This document shows, in pieces, positions 38,726 to 49,100 of a DNA stretch of 64,000 bases; within the stretch, counting starts at the first letter, position 1, and each line of letters starts with the position of its first letter. Source of the stretch: Desulfobacterium sp. (GTDB lineage Bacteria > Desulfobacterota > Desulfobacteria > Desulfobacterales > Desulfobacteraceae); NCBI GenBank assembly GCA_016342325.1, contig JAEINR010000016.1, positions 29,301 through 93,300 of the forward strand, in the 5' to 3' direction. Below the pieces are notes generated by a model. That model searched no databases. It saw only the letters and a list, made by a program, of their open reading frames with translations, and had not been told where the DNA came from. Position numbers and translations under genes: made by a program.

Positions 38726-41700
38726 CTATTGTCCTCCCCGCAGGGCGTTGAGCACATCTTCATCCGACATATTGCTGACCTTTTGCAGCACTGCGCCGGA
38801 ACCCTCCCGGCGCTTCTCCCCCTTGGGTGTTTCAGGCCCGGGTGAATCATTTTCCTTGGGTTTTTCAGATTCGGGGGAATCGTTCACCCATAGCAAATGT
38901 TCTTGAATAAAACCCACCAGGGCTTCCACCGTGGGATAATCAAAGATCAGGGTGGTGGATAGTTTCTGTCCCAGATCCTGCTCCAGCTCCTTCTTCAGGG
39001 CCACGGCCATCAGAGAATCAAGGCCTGCATCAAACAGGGGGTCCCGGAGGGCAATGCGGTCCGAGGATTTGATTTTCAATATGTTAGCGACACGGTTTTT
39101 GATATGCCGGGTGAGTATATCCCCTCGATCTTCGCCAGAAGCGGATTGCAATCTAACCATCAGGTCCCCGGAAGCCGGTGCTTCTGCTGAGCCCGATGCT
39201 TCTGCTGAATCCGATGGGCCATCGGCGCTTTGGACTACCGGTCCCAGCCCTTCTTGGCCATGGAACATCCGGGTAATAGCGGCACTCTTTCCCGGTAACA
39301 CACCGGCCTGAACAACATCGCTCTCCATGAGTTGAAAAAGAATGTCCATACCCGTTTCCGACACCAGCGGTTCCACTGCCATTTCTTTCCAGCCGGCCGA
39401 TAGGTCTGACGCCATACGCGCGGCCATGCCAACGTCACTGAACGGGCCCCAGTTTACCGAAAGGGCTACCAGTCCCAGGGATCTGCGAAAATGCGCAAGA
39501 CCGTCAAGGAAGCTGTTGGCAGCGGCATAATTGGCCTGGCCGGCAGCGCCGAACAGGGAAGCCATGGACGAAAACAGCACAAAATAATCCAGATTCAAGT
39601 GCCGGGTCAATTTGTGCAGATGCCATGCCCCCATCATTTTGGGAGCCATGACAGCGGCCATGGCATCCCCGGTCTGGTTTAACAACCCTCCGTCCCGGAC
39701 AATGCCGGCGGCATGGAAAATCCCGCCCAGGGGCAACAGGCTTGCTTGGATTTCATCAAGGAGTTCCTTGACCTGGTGTTCGTCGGCAATGTTAACCGCC
39801 CTGGCAACAATGCGGGCGCCCTCTTCTGTTAGTTTTTCAACCGCTGTTTGGGCATCATCAGATGGTGCGGACCGGCCGCAAAGCACAATGTTCCGAGCCC
39901 CTTTTGTCACCAGCAGGCGTGCCAGGGCCAGCCCCAGCCCGCCGAAACCGCCGGTGATGAGATAGGAGGCATTGGCGTTGAGGGTCAATGGCCCGGAATC
40001 GGGGGCCTCCCATTTCAGCTTTGCCAGTCCGGCATCCATGCGCCGGGTCTGAACAAAGGCAATTTGCGTCACAGGATCATCCGCCCTGAGAATACGGTCA
40101 AGGCATCCCCCCCCATGTTCTTCCAGGGTGGGATCAAGATCCACCAGTCGCAGGAGGAAATCCGGGTACTCCCGCAGCACACTCCGGCCCAGCCCCCAGA
40201 TCGGGGCAAACACCGGCACCGGAATATTCTTGTCCGGTTCCAGAGCCCATCCGACATTGGTCACCAGATTTAAAACCGGGATGCGTGGCCAGTCCGCCTT
40301 CACCACGGCCTGTATGAGATCCAGGACAGCCACAACCCCTTCCAACGGCTCCAATTCTCCCCCGTATCGACCCCCTTGGACCATCCCCCAGAGGCAGACC
40401 ATCTGATCCACGGCCTGATAAAAACTTCCGTGGCTTTCGGAAATAGCAGTGAACAACTTTAAAAATCCTCCGGACGCCTGGGGGTTAATTTGATACGTGT
40501 GGTCATCCAGCCGTTCAAAGGTATCCCCCTTAAACACCTGGATACAAGTATGGCCAAGGCCCTCCAACCCGGTCACCAGGCCATGGGACTGCTGGTTGCT
40601 GAAAATCAGCAGGGTCTGTGGTGGGGCTTCCCCAGGGGAATCATGGGGGGAAGGCAACCATTGGATACCATAGAGTTCTTCCCGCCAATTTTTCCCGTTT
40701 TGTCCGTTGAAAGCCTCTTTCTCTGCCCTGCGGAACCGGAACCCTTCAACCCCAAGGACCACCCTGCCGTTCCCATCCTCCAGGAGCAGATCCCCCGCAT
40801 TTTTTTCATGGGCCAGGGCCATTGCCCGGCACCGGTGTCGACACCCCTTGTCCAGGGGTTGATGGAAATTCAGGCGGTCAATGCTAAAGGGTACGAACAG
40901 GTATGGCGAAGTATCAAGATCCTTTGGCCGGGTTTCCCAGAAATAACTCAGCAATTGAAAGCAGGTATCCAAAAAACCGGGATGGATGGGATAGTCCTTG
41001 CTTTCCCCAAGTGAGTCCATGGGAAGCAACTGGCAGGTAGCGGTATCATCACTGGCCTGGAACCCTTCACCCCATTGAAAGGAAGGGCCAAGATCAAAGC
41101 CGGCATTTTTCAGGTGCCGGTAAAACTTGACGGTGGAGACCGATTCACTGGCATCACCGTCCAGGATTTCATCTGTTTTTTGCCTGTCATGCACATCTTC
41201 ATCCGGTCGAATTACACGCTTTTGCCCACCGCCCATCTCTACATTCATCTCCAGGTCCATCTCACCATGCACATCTTCATCCGTTCTTTCGCCCAAACGG
41301 ATTCCACCGGTGACATGCTCCATCCACTCCCCACCGTCCCCACTGCTGACCATGGTAAAAGCCATGGCCCCATCCGGGGAAGACGTAAGGATGACCTGGA
41401 CAATACGGCCCGCTGTTTCATCCAGCACCAGGGGATTGATAAACAGGACATCCTCCAGGATGACAGATCGTGAACCATGGGCGTGGACAACCGCGGTTAA
41501 CACGGCTGTCAAATGGGAAGCCCCGGGCACGACGGTTTTGCCGAACACCAGGTGATCCTTAATATAATGGGGCTGATCCGGTGTCAGGATAGCTTCAAAT
41601 CGCAGGTCATAGGACAGGGGCAGACGCAGGCGTTGGCCAATGAGGGGGTGGCCAATGGGGGAGTGGCCAATAAGGGAGTGATCAAAGGAAGGAACCTTCA

Positions 41701-43171
41701 GGGGTGACGGCCCTTGCCCGGCCAAGTTTGCCGCCACCCAGTAGCGTTCCCGCTGATAGCCCGGATTGATATCACCCGTCCGTGTCAATGAATCTGCCTG
41801 GGGGGACGCCTCCAGAATCACATGGGCATTGGTGCCGCTCATGCCGAAGGAACTCACCCCGGCAATGGACCGGGGGCTGTCATCCGGCCAGGCACGGCAG
41901 GTAACGGGCACCTTCATGGGAAGGGCCTGCCAGTTGATGTTGGGATTTGGGGTTTTAAAGTTCAGGTGGGGCGGAATGACCTTGTGCTGTAAAGCTAAAA
42001 TGGTCTTGATCATCCCGGCCACCCCTGCTGCGGCTTCCAAGTGGCCAATATTGGTCTTCACAGACCCCACCACCAGGTCGTGGGACCGTTCACCGCCAAA
42101 GACCGTGGCAAGCCCTGCCACCTCAATGGGATCACCAAGGGATGTGCCCGTGCCATGGGCCTCGATATAGCTGACGTCATCCGGGCTCACCCCGGCATTG
42201 TTGCAGGCCGTTTGTATGAGGTCGGCCTGGGCGGTTTCATTGGGCACGGTCAGGCCGCCGCTGCGTCCGTCATGGTTCACCGCCGATCCCAGAATCACGG
42301 CCAGGATGTTATCTTCCATGGCCCGGGCGTCGGAAAGCCGTTTCAGGACCAGCATACCGCACCCCTCGCCCCGGGCAAAACCATCAGCAGCCCCATCAAA
42401 GGTTTTGCATACCCCGTCCGGGGCAAGCACCCCGGTCTGGCAGAGAAAAACCGTGATCTCCGGTGACAGGATCAGGTGGACACCACCGGCCAGGGCCATG
42501 TTGCATTCCTGCTGCCTGAGGCTTTGGCATGCTAGATGAACCGCCACCAGGGAAGAGGAACAGGCCGTATCCACTACAAGGTTGGGTCCCCGGGCGCCCA
42601 GCACATAGCCAAGTCGGCCCGGGGCAAAACAGGAGAGATTGCCCGAACCGTCATAGGCATCAATGGCGGTCAAATCCCCGCTGTTAAGCTTGAGCCGGGC
42701 GTAATCGTTCTGTCCCATGCCCATGAACACGCCGGTGGGACTGCCGGCCAGGGAGGAAGGATCCAGGCGGGCATGGGCCAGCGCCTCCCAAGCCACCTCC
42801 AGGGCCAACCGCTGCTGGGGGTCCAGGCCTTCGGCTTCCCGGGGGGAAATCCGAAAGAAATAGGGATCAAATTGATCCACGTGATCCAGGAACCCACCCC
42901 GCCGGATATAGATTTTCCCGGGTGTTCCGGGTGTCCCATCGTAAAGATCGCCATGGGGGAAACGGTTGGGGGGAATGTTACGGATGGCCTGCCTGCCCTC
43001 GGATAACAGGGACCAGAATGCGGCGGGCGTATCTCCACCCGGAAAACGGCAACCCATGCCGATGACGGCGATGGGCTCCGAACGGTAGCGTTCCAGGGTT
43101 TCGATCTTATTTTTGGCTTCCCGCAGGGCCATGAGGACACGCTGGGAAGCGCTCACGTTGGTTTCTGCCAT
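38726..43171 (-). CDS. PKS protein P2: AT-less module KS-DH-KR-ACP
   Basis: 1481 residues. An N-terminal helix of docking type precedes KS (Cys in [11 protein letters not shown] near 199; [25 protein letters not shown]). No acyltransferase is present: GTNAHVILEAS is followed about 20 residues later by the post-AT motif QRERYWV. Then come DH (HLVFGKTVVP near 540; FLDTCFQ), a KR with its structural half (TGGFGGLG near 1069; LFSSMASLFGA; YAAAN) and ACP (GLDSLM near 1382). The C-terminal tail (EDVLNALRGGQ) resembles a docking helix. The DH region carries a 78-bp duplication and a 15-bp triple repeat. Expected output: one trans-type double bond. It starts 11 bp after P1 ends and ends 12 bp before P3, so the three are co-translated. 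Confidence 0.93.
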   Translation of the reverse strand: MAETNVSASQRVLMALREAKNKIETLERYRSEPIAVIGMGCRFPGGDTPAAFWSLLSEGRQAIRNIPPNRFPHGDLYDGTPGTPGKIYIRRGGFLDHVDQFDPYFFRISPREAEGLDPQQRLALEVAWEALAHARLDPSSLAGSPTGVFMGMGQNDYARLKLNSGDLTAIDAYDGSGNLSCFAPGRLGYVLGARGPNLVVDTACSSSLVAVHLACQSLRQQECNMALAGGVHLILSPEITVFLCQTGVLAPDGVCKTFDGAADGFARGEGCGMLVLKRLSDARAMEDNILAVILGSAVNHDGRSGGLTVPNETAQADLIQTACNNAGVSPDDVSYIEAHGTGTSLGDPIEVAGLATVFGGERSHDLVVGSVKTNIGHLEAAAGVAGMIKTILALQHKVIPPHLNFKTPNPNINWQALPMKVPVTCRAWPDDSPRSIAGVSSFGMSGTNAHVILEASPQADSLTRTGDINPGYQRERYWVAANLAGQGPSPLKVPSFDHSLIGHSPIGHPLIGQRLRLPLSYDLRFEAILTPDQPHYIKDHLVFGKTVVPGASHLTAVLTAVVHAHGSRSVILEDVLFINPLVLDETAGRIVQVILTSSPDGAMAFTMVSSGDGGEWMEHVTGGIRLGERTDEDVHGEMDLEMNVEMGGGQKRVIRPDEDVHDRQKTDEILDGDASESVSTVKFYRHLKNAGFDLGPSFQWGEGFQASDDTATCQLLPMDSLGESKDYPIHPGFLDTCFQLLSYFWETRPKDLDTSPYLFVPFSIDRLNFHQPLDKGCRHRCRAMALAHEKNAGDLLLEDGNGRVVLGVEGFRFRRAEKEAFNGQNGKNWREELYGIQWLPSPHDSPGEAPPQTLLIFSNQQSHGLVTGLEGLGHTCIQVFKGDTFERLDDHTYQINPQASGGFLKLFTAISESHGSFYQAVDQMVCLWGMVQGGRYGGELEPLEGVVAVLDLIQAVVKADWPRIPVLNLVTNVGWALEPDKNIPVPVFAPIWGLGRSVLREYPDFLLRLVDLDPTLEEHGGGCLDRILRADDPVTQIAFVQTRRMDAGLAKLKWEAPDSGPLTLNANASYLITGGFGGLGLALARLLVTKGARNIVLCGRSAPSDDAQTAVEKLTEEGARIVARAVNIADEHQVKELLDEIQASLLPLGGIFHAAGIVRDGGLLNQTGDAMAAVMAPKMMGAWHLHKLTRHLNLDYFVLFSSMASLFGAAGQANYAAANSFLDGLAHFRRSLGLVALSVNWGPFSDVGMAARMASDLSAGWKEMAVEPLVSETGMDILFQLMESDVVQAGVLPGKSAAITRMFHGQEGLGPVVQSADGPSDSAEASGSAEAPASGDLMVRLQSASGEDRGDILTRHIKNRVANILKIKSSDRIALRDPLFDAGLDSLMAVALKKELEQDLGQKLSTTLIFDYPTVEALVGFIQEHLLWVNDSPESEKPKENDSPGPETPKGEKRREGSGAVLQKVSNMSDEDVLNALRGGQ
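41188..41283. repeat. 78-bp duplication in P2 DH
   Basis: An exact 18-bp direct repeat (41188-41205 and 41266-41283, CATGCACATCTTCATCCG) is spaced 78 bp, so DEDVH occurs twice, 26 residues apart. The insert is Met/Glu/Asp-rich and lies in the middle of the dehydratase domain, probably on a surface loop. Confidence 0.75.
41634..41678. repeat. 15-bp triple tandem repeat in P2 KS-DH linker
   Basis: Three 15-bp units (41634-41648, 41649-41663, 41664-41678, each starting TGGCCAAT) encode a pentapeptide-like SLIGH-SPIGH-PLIGQ stretch just before the dehydratase. Confidence 0.8.
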
Positions 43172-43182
43172 TCACATTACTC

Positions 43183-46100
43183 TCATAAGTCCAGCATTCG
43201 TTCCAGTTCACTCAGCTCCGCTTCAATGGAACCGTTGAGATCGGCCTTGGAAAGCGTGCTCTCCTTCCGGGGCATCTCAATCATCTCCGGTTCTCCAAGT
43301 GGTACCTCGCTTTTCGTTGTCGGTGTAATCAGGTGATACAAAAACCGCTGGGCCATATAGTCTCCCAGCTGAACAACAGTGGGGTGCTTGAAAATTGCCG
43401 TGGTGGGCAGGGGCTCCTTCAGTTCCCTCTGGAGTCGTCCACGGAGCTCCATGGCTGTCAGGGAATCCATGCCCTGTTGAAAAAAACCTTCTTCCATATC
43501 CAGCTGATCTGCCCGGTCAAACCCCATGGTTATTGCCACAAGTTCCCGGAGCCATCGTTCCAGGGCATTGAGCCGTTCCCCGGCCCCAAGGTCGGCCAGC
43601 ATATCCAAAAGGGATACAGCCTCGATATTTTCCAGGGGTGCCGCGGCTTTTTCTTCCCTGGCCGGCATCAGTCCGGCATAGAATTTTGAAACCGGACCGG
43701 ACATGTGCCGGGCAAAGGTTTTCCAGTCAAGGGTCATCACCCCGGCATGGGCCATGGCACCGGCGGCTGGCGATCCCATCAGTCGATCCAGGGCGTCAAG
43801 GACATCGCCCCCAAGAAGGGGTTTGAGCCCCAGGGCCGCCCACTGCTCTTTTCGCCTGGCACTTACAGCAGCAGCCATGCCCACATCATCCCAGGGCCCC
43901 CAGGCAATGCTGACAGCCGGAAGATCCTGTTGAAGGCGATAATGGGCCAAAACGTCCATGAAAACATTTCCAGCCACATAATTGCTCATCCCCAGGTTGG
44001 GAAGGAGGGTCATGGCCGAAGAAAAGAGCACAAAGAAATCCAGTTCATGGTCCCGGGTCAAGGCGTGGAGATTCCAGCTGCCCTGCACCTTGGCTGCAAA
44101 GACACGTTCAAACCGCTCCCACCCATGGCCTTCAAGCAGGCTGTCTTCAAACACGCCGGCGGTGTGAATGACCCCCTGAAGCTGGGGCAGGGCCGTTTTA
44201 ATCTGCTCAAATGCAGACGTCAACATCCCCAAGTCCGCGACATCACAGGTTTTAACCGTAATGGCAGCCCCCTGGCGGGTAAGATCGTCAATGACGGCCT
44301 GGGCTTCGGGACCGGGGAGCCGTCGGCCCAGGAGCACCAGATGCCGAAACCCTTTTTCCACCAGGTATTGGGCCACAAACAGGCCGGTTCCCCCCATGCC
44401 GCCGGTGATCAAAACGGTCCCGCCGGGATTGGGTTGTTGCAATGCTTGCAGCGGCCCAGGCCTTTTCCCAAGCCGGGACATTTTCTCAAGCCGGGGCATT
44501 TTCTCAAGCCGGGGGCTAAGTATGCGGTCCCTGCGGATGGCCGCCCGTGGCGGCGCCGCAGGATCGGTCAAAAGAGAGGATAAACAGGACCAATCCCTGT
44601 CCCGGGACAAGGGATCCATATCAATGATCCGGCAATTGAGTTCCGGGTGTTCTTTTTGGATCACATCCGCCATGCCCCAGAGGGGGGCCATGGCCGGATA
44701 CACGGGATCATGGGGTCCCACCGGCTGACCACCTGCGGTGATGATCCCCAGGGCTTCAAAAACCAGAGGAGTGCCTGCAGCCAGGGCCTGAACCAGGTGC
44801 AAAAGGCTGCCGCAGGTCAGCCCCAGATGCCCGGCAAGGTCGTCCCCGTCCATCGATTCATGGACCGGGGCATCCAGCCCCCATGCATGGAGGATATGGG
44901 TGACTTCCGGTATACGGGCAAGCAGGGCTTTAAAGTGTTCCGGATTATGGGCGTCCAGGGTAATGTGCCCCTCTGTTTCATCCCATTTTTCGCCATGATC
45001 CACCTGGGTCAACCCATCACCATTTTCCATGATGCACTGGGATAACGCCTCCTCCATGGATTCGCCATTTCCCAGGATCAGCCAATGGCGATGGTCTTCC
45101 CCTCTTACTGCCATGATAATGGACTGGGGAAACAGCGCTTCTTCCACCGGCACAGGGGTGATGCTCACCGGATCATGGAACCCATTTTCCGTAAGCACTT
45201 CTTCCCATTGGGACGCCGGCATCAGGGGATAATGGGGACGGCGCTTGTGATCACTGAATTTCCACCACCCTTCGATCACACCAAAGATCAGGTCGATCCA
45301 TCCCCTGGGTTCGGATCCTTCCACTATAAGCAAAATACCGCCGGGGGCCAGCAGCCTACGGACATTTTCCAGGGTCACGGAAAGGTCGGCCGTGGCATGG
45401 AGGACATTGGCCGCCACCACAATATCGACTTCCCCGGCCCCATACCCCTGGGCCAATGGGTCCGTCTCAATGTCCAGCAACCGGTATTCGACAAACGGGT
45501 ACGGGGCAAAGCGTTCCTTGGCCTTTCGGGTAAAAACCTGGGTGACGTCGGTGAAAACATACCCCACCGACCGTTCCCCAAGGACCGGCAGCAAATGGGC
45601 GGTGGTGCCCCCTGTACCGGCTCCGATCTCCAGAATACGCAGTGCCTGTTCCGGGGATGTCTGTTTTACAACCTGGCTAAAGACCTGGGCGACAACCTGG
45701 TTGATGGATCCGAATGCCAGGGATTGTTCGTACAGGTTAACAGCGCTTGAAAGGTCCGCCTCAGGGAAAAGAAGGGTCAGGGGATCGCATTCCCCTTTCA
45801 GCACCGGCGCCAGGTTCGAGGCAAAGCGCTCCAGGATGACAAGTTCGGTTTCGATCTCCGAATGATCCACAGATGGTCCATCCCAATCGGACAACGTTTC
45901 CGGGACCGCGCCAACCCAGGCACCGTTCCGGCGGCAAAGGCTTCCATGGGTGACCAATATCTCCAACAAACGCGGCATCAGGCGATGATGCCGGGGGGCG
46001 ATGTTCAGCTGGTCGATGAGCTCCCGGGTCGTGAACCCCATGTCCTGGGAAGGCTTCCACCCCAGTTGCATAAAGGCATCCCGGATGTAATCATGGCTCA

Positions 46101-49100
46101 GGTTTTCCAGGTGTCGGACATGGCGGCCCATGTTTGATCCCCGGAGCAATACCGGATTTTTGTTTGGCCCGGGTATTTGCTTGCCTGGCCCAGGTATTTG
46201 CTTGCTTTGGCTGAACATTTTCTTGCTTTGACCGGCCAATTTTATGCCTTGCCCGGGCCAAGCCGAACGATGCCGGATGGGGGAAAGGGTTTCCGGATGC
46301 CAGACCACCCCATAGTGTTGGGCCGCCAGCGTCGGTGCCCCAACGGCATTGGTTAAACAAACCTTCCTGAAATTCATTCCATGAACCGCGGCCACGGGAT
46401 GGCCGTCCGGATTATAAACCATGAGATCCGCCGTAAGGATTTCCATTACCGGACCGTTGTCCCGGGGCAGATCCACCCGGCACCAGAGGTTTGTGGCCGG
46501 GGCGGCAAACATCTCGAAACCATCGATGCCCATGAGGATCAGGCCCGGTTCATTGTCCCGGACCAATGCCCTAACAGCTGTTTGAAAGCAGGCATCCAAC
46601 AGGACCGGGTGAAAAAGATAGGCATCACCGGGATCATGTTTCTGTAACTGTGGCGGCAGGCTGATCTGACCCGTGGCCCAGGTACCGTTACATCCGAACT
46701 TGGCCAGCCCATTAAAGCGGGGACCCAAACCCCCAGCCGCCGGGTTGGCCCGGGTGATTGTCCCAGTCCCCTGGTTCAGGAATTGCTTAAATTCGCCCAC
46801 ATCCACCCTGGAGGGCATTGAACCGTTTAAGGTGGGGATAAGCGTCAACGATCCATGCTGTTCCCATTTGGAATCGGTTTGGATCTCTTGCTCCAAATGG
46901 ACGGTCAGTTCACTCTTTCCGCCCCCAAGGGGGGTGACGATGGTCTGAATCCGGCAAGTACCGTCCTCGGGCAGGATCAAGGGTGTCTGAATAATAAGAT
47001 CCCTTATCGTTACGGACATCTCACCCCACAGCTTTTGGGCGGCCGCCAGGGCAATTTCCAGGAAACCCGCCGCTGGCAGGGAGATTCGCCCCCCCACCCG
47101 GTGGTCTTTCAGGTAACCGGTATTCCGGGTACCGATCACGGCTGAAAAAATCTTCTCTTTAAGGGGCGTTGCCAGCTCAGCACCCAGCAATGGATGGCCC
47201 CCGTTCATGGCGCCCAATGGATGTGATGCCCCGGTGTCGGTCTTGATCCAGTACCGTTTGCGCTGAAAGGGGTATGTGGGCAGGGGAATCCGTTGTTTGT
47301 TATCCCCGTTATGATACCCATGCCAGTCGATCTTGGCCCCGTTGGCATACATGGCTGCCAGGGCCTGGTCCATGGCCTCTCCATCAGGCTGGCTGGGCAT
47401 CAAGCTGGCTGCAAACACGGGTAATTTATCCGGTGTACCCCCAAGGCATTGTCCGGCCATGGTGATCAGAACCGGTTTGGGACCCACTTCCAAAAAGAGG
47501 TCCACCCCTTCCTTAACCAGGCATTCCACGCCACTGGCAAAGGAAACCGGCCGTCGTACATGGTCCACCCAGTAATCCGGGGAGGCCATTTTCCTTTCAA
47601 CAACGGTTCCGTAAACATTGGAAACGATCTTCTTTACGGGCGTTTTAAAAACAATGGTGTCGGCAACGGCTTTAAATTCCGCCAGCATGGGTTCCATGAG
47701 AAAGGAATGAAAGCCATGGGACACATTCAGCGGAACGGTTTTGATATTTTTTTCTTCCATCACATCCACAAAACCCGCCAGGTCATCCCGATACCCGGAT
47801 ACCACTATATTTTCAGGACCGTTATACGCTGCAATCTCGAGCCTGCCGTCAAAGTGTGCAAGCGCGGTTTCCACATCCCGGGCGGTCCCCAGCACAGCGA
47901 CCATGCCTCCCCCGGGGGCCATGTTCTGCATCAGCCGCGCCCGGGCCGCAAGCATCCGGAGTCCATCTTCCAGGCTGAAAACACCGGCCAGGCAAGCGGC
48001 CACATATTCTCCCACACTGTGGCCCATCATGATATCCGGTGTGATCCCCCGGGCCTCCCACAGCCGGGCCAGGGCATATTCCAAGGCAAAGAGCATGGGC
48101 TGGGTGTTGACGGTCCGATTCTGTTCCCCGGAAGACCCATCCCCAGGGAACAATAAATTCAATAGCGGCTGCTCCATATGATCCCGGAGGATATCTGCGC
48201 AGCGGTCGATATTTGCCCGAAACACCGGCTCATCATCATACAGGTCCCGGCCCATGTTCACAGACTGTGATCCCTGGCCGGTGAAGAGAAAAGCGACCCG
48301 GGTCCCGGGGTTACATCCCGAGTATATCCCAGGGGCGGTTCCCCCCTGTCGGACGGTCCGAAGTTTTGCCACAAGATCCTGCAGACCCTGGGCGCATACG
48401 GCCAGGCGATGGTCAAAATGGGTGCGGCCCACATGGCTGGTATAAAAGACATCCCCCGGATCAAGCCCCGGCCGAAGCGCCAGATAATCGGCATAGTTTC
48501 CGACCATGTCGGCCAAGGCGGCTTCATTTCTGGCAGACAGGGTCAAGACCCCGCCCTTTTTCTGTTTTTCAGCCGGTTTCTGCCGGGGATCTAAAAATTG
48601 CTGAACAATCACATGGGCGTTGGTGCCGCTAAATCCAAAGGAACTCACCCCGGCACAAAGGGGTTTTTCCGAAACAGGCCATTCCATTCCATCCGTGGGA
48701 ATAAGGGCCGGCAGGGCTTTGAGATCGATGAGACGATTGGGCGCCGTGAAATTCAGGTGGGCCGGAATATAATGATGCCCCATGGCCAAGATCACCTTGA
48801 TCAAGCCAGCGACCCCGGCAGCCCCTTCGGTATGACCGATGTTGGTTTTCACCGACCCGATGACAAGGGGCCTGTCCTTTGAACGATTTTGACCAAACAC
48901 TTCCAAAAGGGCCTCGTATTCAATGGGATCTCCCAGGGCCGTACCCGTACCATGGGCTTCCACATAGGAGATCTCCTCCGGAGAGAGGCCGGTCCGGGAC
49001 AGGACATCCCGGATCAGGCTGACCTGGGCCAGGCCATTGGGGGCGGTCAGGCCGTTGCTGGCCCCGTCCTGGTTGATGGCACTGCCTTTGATGATGCCGT

